Shown: positions 10,765 through 23,282, counted from the stretch's first letter. The stretch: DNA of 64,000 nucleotides from Omphiscola glabra (GCA_964017045.1 OZ024806.1:8328488-8392487); one strand, 5' to 3'. Numbers and translations are program-made. Notes: generated by a model from the sequence alone, not told the origin.

Positions 10765-10930
10765 GTAATATCATAGTGATATCTACTTATTCCATCAAAC
10801 TGTCACACACCGTAGTGATATCTACTTATTCCACCAAACTGTCACACACCGTAGTGATATCTACTTATTCCACCAAACGGTCACACAGCGTAGTGATATC
10901 TACTTATTCCATCAAACTGTCACACACAGG
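10765..10930. repeat. Minisatellite, 39-bp unit, about 4 copies
   Basis: The unit starts CGTAGTGATATCTACTTATT and continues CCACCAAACTGTCACACAC. The copies are nearly identical, which suggests a recent expansion. Confidence 0.9.
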
Positions 10931-11397
10931 CAAACTGAACTATAACTATAAGCAAAAAACAAACAAACAAAAACGATTTTTAAAAAAAAATGTATACAAT
11001 TGCTTTTTTCGGCCCGACGACCCCACGACAAGTGTCACAACCCCGGCACGCCTCTGCATGGGTCATGATGATACTATGCCCATTTACCAAGTACCTTGTA
11101 TATTTTCCGGGTCTCAAAGCCCAGGCACGCCGTCCTGACCTTGTTGAAGCTATATTCAAATGCGCAACGCTTTCAGTGCCCTATTGTTGCTTGTGACGCA
11201 TATATTAGCCTCCAGCCTTCGTACATAAAAATCTAATAAAGACTTGTTAATTATTTCTCAGTGAGTCCACCTCTGAATAAGTGTCGATCTTTCCGCCATA
11301 ACTGTTGCGTCATCGATTTTTTTCCTGACCGATCGGAAAGCACGAAAAGATCAGCTGCCGCTGGTTCTATAATTAATGACGAGTGCGCCCCGACCTA

Positions 11398-11815
11398 GAC
11401 TAGTGTTCTCAAACTGTGGGAGATCGGCGGGCGTTCTCAACCTGTGGGAGCTCTGCGGGTGTGCTCAAACTGTGGGGAGATTGGTGGGTTTTCTCAAAGT
11501 TTGGGAGAAAGGTCGGTGTTCTCAAACTGTGGGATATCGGTGGGTGTTCTCAAACTGTGGGAGATCTGTGGGTGTTCTCAAACTGCGGGAGCTCAGTTGG
11601 TGGTCTCAAATTGTGGGAGCTAAGTGTTATTCTCAAATTGAGAGAGATTGGTGGGTGTTCTCAAACTGCGGGAGATCGGTGGGTGTTCTCAAACTGTGGG
11701 AGATCGGTGGGTGTTCTCAAACTGTGGGAGATCGGTGGGTGTTCTCAAATTGTGTTAGCTAAGTGTTATTCTAAAACTGTGGAAGATCGGAGGGTGTTCT
11801 CAAACGGCGGGAAGC
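11398..11815. repeat. Minisatellite, 28-bp unit, about 14 copies
   Basis: The unit is GATCGGTGGGTGTTCTCAAA plus CTGTGGGA. Its core TGTTCTCAAACTGTGGG resembles the end of many hAT elements (CAGTGGTTCTCAAACTGTGGG-like), so a transposon terminus may have been amplified in tandem. Four diverged units near 11590-11650 and 11750 read AGCTAAGTGTTATTCT. Confidence 0.9.
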
Positions 11816-12029
11816 TCGGCGCGACTGTAGACGTAATTAAAGTTGGCTTCAAGCGAAAGGGACCCAACATATCACTTATCATTAGAACCGTTAGCACAGT
11901 TTACATTCGGAAACAAAAACAACAACAACATAAACTCAACTAAATACAGATATGTACTGAGAAGGATTGAATTTAATCCAAATACATTTTTATATTATTG
12001 TACAGTACATATGATTTTATCAGCTATAT

Positions 12030-12482
12030 GGTCTTGAGTTCAATCCCCACCAAAGCCCAGTCAAGCAAAAACATCACCAGCACCCCGGGTGGATGGGACC
12101 CGTTAACCTTGGACGGCACCCCGGGTGGATGGGACTCGTTAACCTTGGACGGCACCCCGGGTGGATGGGACTCGTTAACCTTCGACAGCAACTCATCTAA
12201 GAGAAGGAAACTCTGAATTCAAGCCCGGAGATGAGAGTCCCGTAGGCGGATAACATTGATACAATGAAACATTCCGGCAACTCCTGCGACGCCACTGGTG
12301 CCAAGCTGTATCATCCACATGATGTTCCCTTGGGGTCATCCAGGGGCGTGGAGAGAGGCGATTTGCTCTTGGGAACCAGCTTATAATCCTAGAAGAATAA
12401 TCCCAGGCCTTGTGGATTTCGTCCTGCGAATTCCACACTATCGTCACCTTGTGACGGACGGATGCCAGCAAAAAAAAAAAGG
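12030..12482 (+). mobile_element. Probable tRNA-derived SINE, copy 1 (3' complete)
   Basis: Near the left end lies TTGAGTTCAATCCCC, close to a pol III B box. The body (TCATCTAAGAGAAGGAAACT, then GTCCCGTAGGCGGATAACAT, then CAACTCCTGCGACGCCACTGG) matches 37310-37450, whose copy begins with a better A box. It ends in GACGGATGCCAGC followed by an A-run, as expected after target-primed retrotransposition. The centre contains a local three-fold tandem duplication. Confidence 0.6.
12077..12190. repeat. Three-fold 37-bp tandem duplication inside the SINE
   Basis: CACCCCGGGTGGATGGGACT plus CGTTAACCTTGGACGG occurs three times in a row. The other copy of the SINE (37290-37330) has it once, so the expansion happened after this copy inserted or in its source. 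Confidence 0.85.
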
Positions 12483-13773
12483 TGTGTGTTCAGTTCCCCG
12501 GATGAGTGTACTTCAAATAGTTTATACACATTTTGTTGTTGTGTTGTTGTTTTTTAAAATGAGCCTGGAACAAAGATATCGTGACGCCAGCTACGAATAA
12601 GGCTCTTAATTGATTTAGTCATTTATCTTAACTTAATCTTTCAGAGAATTAGTTAAAAATTTAATTCCCCCCTCCCCCTTTTCAAAACTTCCACTTTGTT
12701 ATTTTGTTTTAGTGGAGCACCTTTTTTTTAAAAAAAGTTGTGTGTCTGGGTGGGTGGGTTGGGGGGGGGGTGGCAAAGCCGTCTTAACAACATAGGAGGC
12801 CCTGGGAACAGCAATACACTGGGGCCAACTAGCAACACAACACACCTGGGCCGTGAGAAGGGGGCGAAAGGGGGCATTTATAAAATTAATTTTGGGATGT
12901 GCTCACATATATCATGGATTATAATTGGGAATTTTAAATCCAATTAAATTGTCAAAATCGTTCAAAATTCATTAAAAATATGTAAAGTATGATGCCTCTA
13001 TAAGAGTGAGTCTCCTTGAAACGGGGCCCCCCTACAAGCGCGGGGCCCTGGGCCAGTGTCCACTGGGCCAATGCCAAAAGACGGCACTGGTGTGTGTGGC
13101 CCCGGGGGGGGGGGGTTACCCCCATATCGTCAGACTTTGAGATCACGCATCACGCTCTGTCAGCTCCAATGTGTTAGGCTTTGTTAATAAGCTGAGTTTT
13201 ATTCCCTGAGTGTGAACCACATATATTAATTATTGCCAACTAATTCTGCAATGTTGACGACAGTTTCCAGAAGGTTCCGATGCATGACAGAAAAGCGTTT
13301 CAAAAAGTTTGGGGACGAGAGTATTACATAAATAAAAATATGCATTTATAATCCTACTTTATCAATGGAATTAACTACATACCATATGCAATCTGTACCT
13401 CCCCAAATAGCCAGTACAGTGGCTTAGGTATGGGAGGTTGGTGGTGGAGGTCCATTCCGGGGCGGGACTTATACATTTATATATAGGTGGGTGGCATTTT
13501 CGGCCAAACTGCCCAAACGCAGATATTTTTTTCGTGGAAGGCGGCGGCAAAAATCCTTGGCCCGCCTTCCTGGTGACAGTAACCCTGGCTACGCCGCTGA
13601 GCCGGTTCAGAGCATGCAATAAAACCTTTCAATGAAATGTCCATTAAAAAAAACAACAACAACTCTTTGATTTGAACAATGACTCGATGACAGCTGTGTC
13701 TTTTGCGATCATGCATTGTCCTGACTGGCCATCTGATTCTCACACCGTAAATTCAGAGTCATTTCTGGGGGGG

Positions 13774-14060
13774 TGACAGAGTCGAGGAGTCGGCACTTTG
13801 CCGGGGTGACAGAGTCGAGGATTCGGCACTTTGCCGGGGTGACAGAGTCGGGGAGTCGGCACTTTGCCGGGGGTGACAGAGTCGAGGATTCGGCACTTTG
13901 ACGGGGTGACAGAGTCGGGGAGTCGGCACTTTGCTGGGGGTGACAGAGTCGAGGAGTCGGCACTTTGCCGGGGGTGACAGAGTCGGCACTTTGCTGGGGG
14001 TGACAGAGTCGAGGAGTCGGCACTTTCCCGGGGTGATAGAGTCGAGGAGTCGACACTTTG
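13774..14060. repeat. Minisatellite, 33- to 34-bp unit, about 9 copies
   Basis: The unit is GTGACAGAGTCGAGGAGTCG then GCACTTTGCCGGGG, with G/A and single-base length variation. One unit at about 13980 is shortened. Frame-shifting length variants argue against coding. Confidence 0.9.
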
Positions 14061-14741
14061 CCGTCGGAGTCAAACTTATAAAACTGCTACTTTCTAAAAC
14101 AAAAAGTTAAAGTTTTATGACCACATTCTACTGTATTTCTTTATTATGACCACCCATTGTATTGTTTTTATATGACCCTACTCTCCCGTGCTTTGTTCTT
14201 ATGACCATATTTTATTGTAATGTTTTTATTTTTAAATTTTTGAGCATCGCTAAACATCGTGATATCATAAATTAACGGTTTAGCTTTAGGCTTGATGTTG
14301 GACAAATACAATGGCTGGACTGACCTTGACCCCTGGTCATCAGCCAATAAAAAGGTTCCATGATAAACTTGCAGTCACCGGAAAGAGAAGGGGGAAAAAA
14401 TGGTGTTTGCGATGCACTTGTAATGCTCCAACATAGTAAGAGCACTCGTCGCCGTAGTATCAATACTGATATCTAGGGTGAGATAAACGCCCCTGGACAC
14501 GCGTTACGTAAAGTGTGATTTACAAGCTTGAATAAGTTATCTCAAGCGAGGAATACGTCACACAAAGTGTCAAAGCCTAATAAAATTTCCGGACGGGAAG
14601 ATTCATGGCCCCAGAACAAGTAATCAAGATCCTGGAAAGTGTTATTTTCAATTAATTTTTTTTTAAAATGAAACTCAAGGTCCCAGAACTGTCTAAAGCT
14701 TTCTTAATGGCCCCCCCCCCTTTTTTTTGGCCCCTATCATT

Positions 14742-14990
14742 CATCTCTGTGTCGCTAAAGCCGTCGTAGGGCTTTGGCCTGCCTCACCACTTCCTTCCAC
14801 TCAGACCCTGATGCTTTTCTTTTCCATGCTCGGATTCCCAGCTGCTGAAGATCTTTTTCCCCACGTCATCCATCCATCTAAGACCCATAGGTCTGCCTTT
14901 GGAGTTTTTTGGAGGTACAGCCTCCTCACTTCTCTGTCGTCTGGCATTCTTTCTAACTGTCCCGCCCAGCGTAGCCCCGCCCTTTAGTAT
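14742..14990 (-). pseudogene. LINE C-terminal fragment
   Basis: On the minus strand the segment encodes KGRPMGLRWMDDVGKKIF, and in a second frame ends WKEVVRQAKALRRL followed by TAG. GRPxxRWxDDV ... W..VVxQA is the usual C-terminal end of many non-LTR retrotransposon ORF2 proteins. The frame is broken between the two parts, and the reverse transcriptase core is absent. It is related to the tail at 17561-18080. Confidence 0.75.
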
Positions 14991-15618
14991 ATTTCTGATA
15001 CTAGCGTGGCATACTGATATATATATATATAAATAAAAAATTCCTGGTTGGCTCGTATTCTCCATCCCTATTTATCCTTTGATGGTCCATTTATTTTCCG
15101 GAAACCTTAATCCCCCCTCCCATCCCCAAAATTCCACACCCACCACTTTTTCTTATATCGTCCCGTATACCTCATTGTGCACACTTATTACATTAACAAT
15201 CTCTCGATCAGGAGTTGGGGGTTAAAAAAAGGTAGGGGTGCACCGGGAAAGGGGGGGGGTTACTTTCGTCGTTCGAGATATAAAATTAAAAAAAAAATAA
15301 TGTGCGTTTAAGGGGTGAATGCTGGGGGGGGGGGGGTTTGCACCCAGTTTTGTTAAAGTTCACTCCGGGCAGTATTATTTAAAGTTTAGGTACGTCACTG
15401 GTAGCACTGATCGTTGACCTACTATGCTGAGCCGTCACGTGACTTTTTTTCTTCTTACAACACCTCCAACCAACCCCCACCCCGGCCCACCCGCCGCCAA
15501 TTTTCAAGTTTTTTCCCCCTACATCCAAAGTTAATAGTTAAAGTTTTTTTTCTCTTCCACATCACAACCCTGGGTCCCTTCAATATCCGAGTCCACCGCC
15601 CACCCCTGTACAGCCGCG

Positions 15619-15806
15619 CAGAGGCGTAGCTAGAGTGTTTGGCGCCCGGGGACAAGATTCATTTTAAAGCGCCCTCTTTTCCTTTTTTCAACTCTCAAAC
15701 CCATTATTTTCATCAATAAAATAATACCAAAGCACATTTTGGCGCCCCTAACTAGCTGGCGCCCGGGTACATCTGTACCCCCTGCCCCCCCTACGCTACG
15801 CCTCTG
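15619..15806. mobile_element. CAGAGGCGTAGC MITE (family b), copy 1
   Basis: The 188-bp element begins CAGAGGCGTAGCTAGAG and ends CTACGCTACGCCTCTG. It is flanked on both sides by the identical 8-bp sequence CAGCCGCG (15611-15618 and 15807-15814). Short terminal inverted repeats plus an 8-bp duplication indicate a hAT-type non-autonomous transposon. It has no coding capacity. Confidence 0.9.
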
Positions 15807-15859
15807 CAGCCGCGTTCGTTTAATTTTGTATTTAAACCAAAAGGGCGTCAGGATCACTC

Positions 15860-17540
15860 TCCGTCAGTTCCAGTGTGTTAGCCTTAGTGTATAAGCTGAG
15901 TTGTATTTCTGGAGTTGGACTTTAATTGCAACCGGAGGAGTGGGAAGTGGGGGGTGGGGGGTAATCATTTGGGGGAAAAAACTCTACGCGTTTTACAAAG
16001 GCGGTTATGCAATATCTTAGTACTTTCCGTATTGACTACGCCTATGATTAACCTTTGGCTTTATGTTCAACAGTTTAATTGATTCCGTTGCTTTCAACAT
16101 TTAAAAAAAAAATACTGTTGGTTAGCTTAAGACCTTAGTTGTTACGTCTCCTGAACGATGTTAAGCACACACAAAGGAGGATATCTCAACTCCCTGATTG
16201 AAATCTATATCACTCTGTACACATCTGATAAGATGACGTCACTGTACGCGTATAAGAACGCCATCGGGGTGGTTTTGAGATTATAACGTGTGCCATGATG
16301 AAGGTGAGTTAGCTTCAGGGAGCGGAGCACGTGATCTGACGTGGGAGCACGTGAGCTGACTTGTGGGGGACACTGTGTCGCCGTGAGTTCGTCTTTCGTT
16401 TCTTCTGTGTTTGATTTTTTTTTAAAATGCTCCGTCTCATTCATTGTGTTAAGGTCCGAGAACTCCCAAAGACTTTTAAATGTCTTTTTTGCTGTGATCC
16501 TCGAGTTATCCAAATACTTTTGGGACTTTGGACTAATCTTAAAATAGAATTATTCATATTACCATTTTTTTTGTAGGAGTGTGTGGGGGGGGGGGGGGTC
16601 TGGCTTTTATATTTTTGACTTATTTGGTTTGTGCAGTAAAAATAAAATGTATTTTTCAATGGGAAAATGAGGGAAATGTGAAACCTGTTTTAACCAGAAG
16701 TTGACCCAGTTACATAACCGCTTCTTAATAAAGGATAAATCCCGTAAAAACTACATTAACGCAAAAAAAAAAAAAATACACATAAAAGATTTAGACGAAA
16801 AAAGTTTATTTTTAGGGAATAAATAGATAATAACTGAAGGACTGCATTGAAGCTGTGTGAATGAAATAGTAAAACAAGGTATGTTGAAGCTTGGATCAAA
16901 AGACAGGACAATGAGATGTGGACGTTTCGGCTTAGAGCTTTCTTCGGCGAACAAGACCAATAGAAATATGACAAGAAACAGAGCACAGTAATATTAAAAA
17001 AAATGTTTTTAGGGATTGTTTAATAAGTATTACAATTTGTATTCTTTAAATTATCGACAAAAGTAGAATAAAATTCCTTTTTAAAATATCAAATGCTTAC
17101 AAAATCCCGTTTAAAGGGAATTAACTCTTTACCCAGGCATACAACTAAAGCGTAGATCTGAACTCACACACCCATGCACCCGTTCACGCAGTGAAGCAGT
17201 CAACCATGATAATTTGAGCGACAGTGTCAACCCGCCTCCGTTTTTCCAGTCGTTCACCAGGTGAACGCGGCACGAGAAATCTTAAAATGTCACGTGTGTA
17301 AACAAAAAGATTGCTCTCCTTCCACATATCTACGCGATGGAAAAAGCGAGTAGACAGATCGTCTATTACAGTAAATCATCTTGCTGAATTTCAGCTGTTG
17401 CGGTGTAGTTTTTGTGGTCTGTGAAAGTGGTTTAGTTGGAACCACAGCCATCATGTGTTACCTGCAACCCATACTGCTAAAGAAGACCTAGGATATTTAA
17501 GGGGCCCAAAGTAGTGATGTGGACAAAAAAAAACTATCAA
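15860..17540. other. Intergenic stretch, nothing recognised
   Basis: AT-rich DNA with a G-run near 16585-16598 and an A-run near 16763-16776. The short open frames have no recognisable domain, and I see no repeat shared with the rest of the window. Confidence 0.4.
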
Positions 17541-17560
17541 CTTTGAAAACATCAATCATA

Positions 17561-18080
17561 TCATCATCAGTGGCGCTAAAGCTCATGTAGGGCCCTGGCC
17601 TGCTCCACCACATCCTTCCATTCAGACATCATCATCAGTGACGCTAAAGCTCATGTAGGGCCCTGGCCTGCTCCACCACATCCTTCCATTCAGACATCAT
17701 CAACAGGGGCGCTACAGCCCATGTAGGGCCCTGGCCTGCTCCACTACATCCTTCCATTCAGACATCATCAACAGGGGCGCTACAGCCCATGTAGGGCCCT
17801 GGCCTGCTCCACCACATCCTTCCATTCAGACATCATCAGTGGCGCTAAAGCTCATGTAGGGCCCTGGCCTGCTCCAGCACATCCTCCTATTCGGATCGAT
17901 CCCTGGCTTTCCGCCTCCATGCGCTGGACCCCCCCCCCCCACTAATGTAAGACCTTCTTTACATCGTCAATCCATATCAATCTTGGTCGACCGGTGAGTC
18001 GTCTGCCCCTAGGTTTCTTGCCTCTAGATCACTTTAGCTGCTCTACAATTCGGTGTCCTTTCGGTGTGTCCTGTCCAGTG
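17561..18080 (-). mobile_element. LINE 3' end with the tail repeated five times in tandem
   Basis: On the minus strand the right part encodes a LINE C-terminus: a GRPRLRWIDDV-like stretch near 17960-18000, then WKDVVEQARALHEL and a TAG stop. The terminal 68-bp segment (CAGTGGCGCTAAAGCTCATG to CCATTCAGACATCATCA on the + strand) then occurs five times at 17568, 17636, 17704, 17772 and 17837. Each unit keeps the stop codon and the GATGATG tail. Coding frames are broken by a C-run at about 17930-17941. Confidence 0.75.
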
Positions 18081-18499
18081 CAGTTGGGACATTTTTTTGT
18101 AATTGCCGCAACTATGGCGGTGGTTCTTGGAACAATTGTTACATCTCTTGGTTTGTACGAATTCTCAATATTTAATATAGAGGGCACAAAAACCGAAAAG
18201 TGGCAGAGAGAGAGAGAGAGAAAAAATGGGGGGGGGGGGGCAGTCACGCGATGGCTCTGGTTTGAACGGATAACACAACAACTGATTCCAGGACTCTTCG
18301 GTGACCAAAAGCGAGACGCGCTCGTGAATCCGCGTGTTCCAGAGTCAGAAGAAACAGGGTCACCGTAATGCACCAGCCCTTGATGTCCCCTTGATGTCCC
18401 CTTGAGATCACTTGATCAATGGAGGTTGTAAAACTGATTCTGTACTTTACTCGGGCAGGAAACCTTGGGCTGTTATAATAACATTCTACCCCGACCCCG

Positions 18500-19540
18500 A
18501 CCCCCACCAACTTATGGCGTAACTATGTATAATAAAAAAAAACTGGAAATTTCTGACAAGGGTGTTGTTTTTTTTTTTTTAAATTTGGTAGTGGAGGCTA
18601 TTATCTACGCCGATAGAATAGCATCGTAAAAACTTCATACTACTAAAAAAAAAATGTTCTAAATTATTTAAGATATTTCTTTATGATCTATCTGGCATCA
18701 GGCAGGACGCACAATTTTAAGTGATGCGCCGCATGCAGCCCGCCCATTGGCCACGACTGTTTTAAAGTAGGGATGTAAATACTAGATTTTTTTTTTTTGG
18801 ATCAAACCCTGTTTTCGGTTTTATAAATCTGGTTTATCCCTGGTTTCCCCGGTTTTTGAACTGTCCCCCCCCCCGTCCCCCCCCCACGGGGGTAATACTA
18901 CTTAGGGAAAAAAAAAGACGTCTTGTGGAAACAGGTATCTATTTTTAGAGATCACATGACCACCTTACGGATAATCGGTTTTTAATTTAACATCCTTAAT
19001 TGAAAGTTTCTCCAAAAAAATACCCGACATTTAACGTTTCTTATGCCTACGCCGCGTTATCTACGCCGCGTTATCTACGCCAAATACTTTTAGTCATTGC
19101 TCTTTATCGGTATTTCCTGTAAGGTTGTGGAGCACACAAACACACACACACACAAAGAATGGTGGGAGGTGGGGGGTGGTAGCATTGTAACCGTTTAAAA
19201 AGTTGAAGTAAGTTCAAACCAACAGCTTTGTAAGGGGGTCAATGGCCTATGCACCACATTAATTAATTGCATGACCTCAAACAGTACGACCGTCTTAATG
19301 AGAAAACCTGGGGGGGGGGGGGATTTGGGGGGGGGGCGATATCATTAATTTTCTATTTAACACGGGTTCTTTACATTTATTTTTGTTGGTCCATTGACCA
19401 CTTTGGCAGTCAGATAAACACCACACCCCCTCCACCCCCACCCCCCCCCCCCAATCTCTCTGTCGAAGAAGTTTTAAAAAATGCATGTGGTAAAATTGCA
19501 AAGAAAAAATGCAGCTTAAGGACCCCCTTGACACCTTTTC
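18500..19540. other. Intergenic stretch with homopolymers
   Basis: No gene recognised. It holds T-, A-, C- and G-runs (18570, 18790, 18868, 19311), a short CTACGCCGCGTTAT duplication (about 19048-19080) and a (CA)n tract at about 19137-19155. Confidence 0.45.
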
Positions 19541-19551
19541 ACGAACCCCAA

Positions 19552-19895
19552 GGGGTCGATGTACTGGCGGGGGAGGGGAGGGTGCAGGTGGTCGATGCAC
19601 TCGCGGGGGAGGGGAGTGTACACGGGGTCGATGTACTGGCGGGGGAGGGGAGTGTACAAAGGGTCGATGTACTGGCGGGGGAGGGGAGTGTACAAGGCGT
19701 CGATGTACTGGCGGGGGAGGGGAGTGTACAAGGAGTCGATGTACTGGCGGGGGAGGGGAGTCTACCAGGGGTCGATGTACTGGCGGGGGAGGGAAGTGTA
19801 CAAGGGGTCGATGTACTGGCGGGGGAGGGGAGTGTACAAGGGGTCGATGTACTGGCGGGGGAGGGGAGTGTACAAGGGGTCGATGTACTGGCGTT
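19552..19895. repeat. Minisatellite, 36-bp unit, about 10 copies
   Basis: The unit is GGGGTCGATGTACTGGCGGG then GGAGGGGAGTGTACAA. The unit length is divisible by three, so all frames stay open on both strands (Gly/Arg/Cys- or Pro/His-rich). The first two units are the most diverged. Confidence 0.9.
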
Positions 19896-20057
19896 GAGAG
19901 AAAAAAAACGCGTGGAAGCGTTGAGGGTACAAAGGACAGTTCACCATAGGGCGGCAATTTGTGCTATCAATTTTTTCCCGCCAACTGCAGACTTTGTTCG
20001 TAAGTGGACTAGACCAAACAAAATATTGACCCGCCCTGCATGGCTCTCACTCTAGCT

Positions 20058-20232
20058 CAGAGGCGTAGCTAAGGGGGGTGAGGGGGACAGATGTCCCCGG
20101 GCGGCGCCGAAATGTGCTTTGATATTACTATTACTGATGAAAGTAATGGGTTTGAGAGTTGAAGAAATGAAAGGGTGGTGCTTTAAAATGAATCTTTTAC
20201 CCGGGCGCCACTAAACTCTAGCTACGCCTCTG
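20058..20232. mobile_element. CAGAGGCGTAGC MITE (family b), copy 2
   Basis: It begins CAGAGGCGTAGCTAAGG and ends TAGCTACGCCTCTG. Flanks CTCTAGCT and CCCTAGAT match at 6 of 8 positions and both have central TA. The interior shares GGCGCC, AAATGTGCTTTGATATTA and the GTTTGAGAGTTGAAG block with copies 1 and 3. Confidence 0.88.
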
Positions 20233-20339
20233 CCCTAGATTCGCCACTGTGTACAAGGGCAAGACGCTAAACTCCTTCCCCCAACCACGTTATGTACTTT
20301 TTTTTTATTTAACAACGTCCTTTATTCATTTGAGCACTA

Positions 20340-20420
20340 CATGTTCATCGCGTTCAACGTGTTCGTCGTGGTCGTCGTGTTCATCATGTTCAACATGTTC
20401 ATCAAGGTCATCATGTTCAT
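20340..20420. repeat. 9-bp repeat, TGTTCATCR
   Basis: About eight diverged copies of (T/G)GTTCATC(G/A)(T/C)-like units in tandem. Confidence 0.7.
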
Positions 20421-20479
20421 TTTTTTAAAAAAACAACGCCAAAAAATCATTTATACCCATTTTTTTTTACATTTTTATT

Positions 20480-20850
20480 TCATATTAATATTCTGATGAC
20501 CCGCACGTTTGTACACCGCAGATTTATTTCAACAACCATTTTGGAAAAAAACGGAAGAAAATATTACGCACCAAACGCACTTGAGATATTTTTTTATTTC
20601 ATGAATTCAGTGTCATCCTATTTCCTTCATCTTCCCCTTGCAAAAAAACAAACAGGAACAAATGAGTTTCGGGGGGTTGAGTTTCGAGGGTGAAACTGAA
20701 AATTTGAGGCCATGTTTTGTCGTCGGCAACGCGTCGATGTGCAAAGTTTCAGGTCGATGGGTTGACGAGAGGTGGGTCAATGAGCCGCACGAAGATTTTT
20801 TTTGGCCAGCCACGAACGAAAAGCGAAGTTGATTGAAAGGATTTTTTTTT
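20480..20850 (+). repeat. Dispersed repeat (family d), copy 2
   Basis: The left part (CACCGCAGATTTATTTCAACA) is shared with about 30725. The right module (TTGTCGTCGGCAACGCGTCG, then CAAAGTTTCAGGTCGATGGG, then GGGTCAATGAGCCG, then GAAGTTGATTGAAAGGATTT) is shared with 2386-2560, 29860-29990, 32870-32995 and 63300-63435. Confidence 0.7.
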
Positions 20851-21193
20851 TAAAAAGACGATAACGTATCGGTGTTAATTTGAAACGTGATTCTGTTCAC
20901 GTCAGTTCTACGCGACTGCGCCCTGGGGGTCAATTTTGAAGCTTAATTTGTTATCAGTTCGCTCCACGCCCTGTGACAGTAGTCGATTTATGGACGGAAT
21001 AAACTTTATTGAATCAATACTTTATCGGTAGACCAAACTTTTATGTGTACCAACATCCAGGGGCGAGTCAGGGGTACTAAATGACCAGGGTGGATCCAGT
21101 TCTAAATTTTTAAAAAGGGTAAGGGGAACGATAGTGACCGCGGGGATTCAATTATAACAATAGGTTCTCTACGTTTATCCGGAGTGTCTAGTT

Positions 21194-21880
21194 CAGGCTT
21201 GCACAACATACGGCCCGCGGGCCTCATGCGGCCCGCCTGCACCCACTTTGCGGCCCGCGAAGTAACGAAATATTCTTTATTCTTAATAGCTTTACCCCCC
21301 TGTCCTATTTTCTTTTGGCCCGCACAAGTTTTTCATAAATCATTACGGCCTGCCTTACATTTTGAGTTGTGCGGGCCAGGTCTAGTTAACTCTGGCCCCG
21401 ATGACAAAAAAGATACAAGCTCATTGGCATCGTATCACCGACTGAATGAACTTGAACAATGCATTACATTTACGGCCCGCCTTACATTTTGAGTTGTGCG
21501 GGCCAGGTCTAGTTAACTCTGGCCCCGATGACAAAAAAGATACAAGCTCAGTGGCATCGTATCACCGACTGAATGAACTTGAACAATGCGTTACATTTAC
21601 GGCCCGCCTTACATTTTGAGTTGTGCGGGCCAGGTCTAGTTAACTCTGGCCCCGATGACAAAAAAGATACAAGCTCAGTGGCATCGTATCACCGACTGAA
21701 TGAACTTGAACAATGCGTTACATTTACGGCCCGCCTTACATTTTGAGTTGTGCGGGCCAGGTCTAGTTAACTCTGGCCCCGATGACAAAAAAGATACAAG
21801 CTCAGTGGCATCGTATCACCGACTGAATGAACTTGAACAATGCGTTACATTTACGGCCCGCCTTACATTTAAGCTAACTG
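21194..21880. repeat. 127-bp tandem array inside a hAT-like repeat
   Basis: The block starts CAGGCTTGCACAACATACGG with the palindrome GGCCCGCGGGCC, resembling a hAT end. From 21344 a 127-bp unit (TACGGCCCGCCTTACATTTT to TGAACTTGAACAATGCGT) repeats four times, with starts at 21344, 21471, 21598 and 21725 and a partial copy at 21852. Copies are nearly identical, so the expansion is recent. The first copy has GGCCTGCC instead of GGCCCGCC. Confidence 0.85.
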
Positions 21881-22317
21881 GAAACTATTAAAAATTGAAT
21901 GTCCAAAACAATGGATAACGTGACTTAACTGGATGTATGGATAACTTTAACTCAACAGGAACAATGGATTAATTTAGTTTACTGGGAAAAAAATGGATTA
22001 TTCGGTATTTGAAAACTTTGGATTATTTTGAGTTAACCGGAACAAAAAGAAATCTTGTGTTACTACAGAACAAGGGGTGAAAAAAAGGGACCATAAAATA
22101 ATAAAGACCTAACCAAAAAAAAACTGTTTTTAAACCATACCGCCACTTGCACACGTTATATGGTACTTTAAAGTTTTTTGCGATAGCGGGGATAATCTAT
22201 TACTGCGTCTAAATTATGTCTTGTGCGACTATAAGGACGAAGAGAAATCACCGGTTTTATTTCTTTATTATGCGATACAAAAAAATAATAATAATTAGAA
22301 ACAAAACACCCCGCACA

Positions 22318-22532
<215 letters not shown>

Positions 22533-22879
22533 TTTTTTCTAAACTGTTGTAGATTTTTTAATTATTTTTTTGGGGGGGCTGGGGGGTTGGGGTGGGTGGG
22601 TGGGGGATAAATGAATGCTACATTCTGTGAAAGAATGTTTCTTTCTTTCATACACAACTAGTGGGTGGTGGTGGGGGGGGGGGGGTCATAGGATGAAGAC
22701 GAAATTTGACAAGAAAGGGAGAGGGTTTGGGCAAAAAGTGTGTAGGAAAGGGACGGATGAGCGGGCGGTCCATCCTGTGCGCCCTAGTGCGCCCCAGGCG
22801 GTACTTTTTTCTTTTATATGGAGGGGTTGCATTTTTGGCACTTGAAGATGTAGTTTTTTGTAGAAAGTGTGTGTGTGGG

Positions 22880-22945
22880 GGGGGGGGGGGAAACAAGCTT
22901 GGCCCGCCCCTGGCAGCACTAATCCTAGCTATGCCACTGTGGGAC
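22880..22945. repeat. Short dispersed repeat ending in CTATGCCACTG
   Basis: AAGCTTGGCCCGCCCCTGGC then CTAGCTATGCCACTGTG resembles 36770-36820 (AAGCTTGGCCCGCCCAACCC to GTTACGCCACTGCG) and, more weakly, 13530-13600. It is a low-copy dispersed family, perhaps another short DNA transposon, but ends cannot be set. Confidence 0.4.
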
Positions 22946-23282
22946 CAGATTTTTGTTTAATATTGAGAGGTCGAAGACCAAATGGGTAGTTTAGTTTTTT
23001 TTCCGTGGAAGTGGCACGGGAAAAAGTCTTGGCTATCTCCGGGCAGCACCCACCCTAATTACGCATTTATTGAAAATAGTGTTTTTGATTGTTGTTCAAA
23101 CTCAAACAAAGTTAACCCATCCACCAAGGCAAGAGTGTGTCATCGGGGAACGAATGATGAAAGGAGTAAAGGACTGTTGGCGTAATAGAAAGGGAAGATA
23201 TCAACACGACATGGGCGGCCCTGGGTGAGACAAGAGCTGCTTGAAACATAGTGCTAAATTAAAACGCCGGGTTGCGTTAGTC

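Noticed and set aside
19267..20055. Open frame of 262 codons on + and a Pro-rich frame on -
   Set aside because: It crosses a 36-bp minisatellite, with G- and C-runs at its start. Composition follows the repeat.
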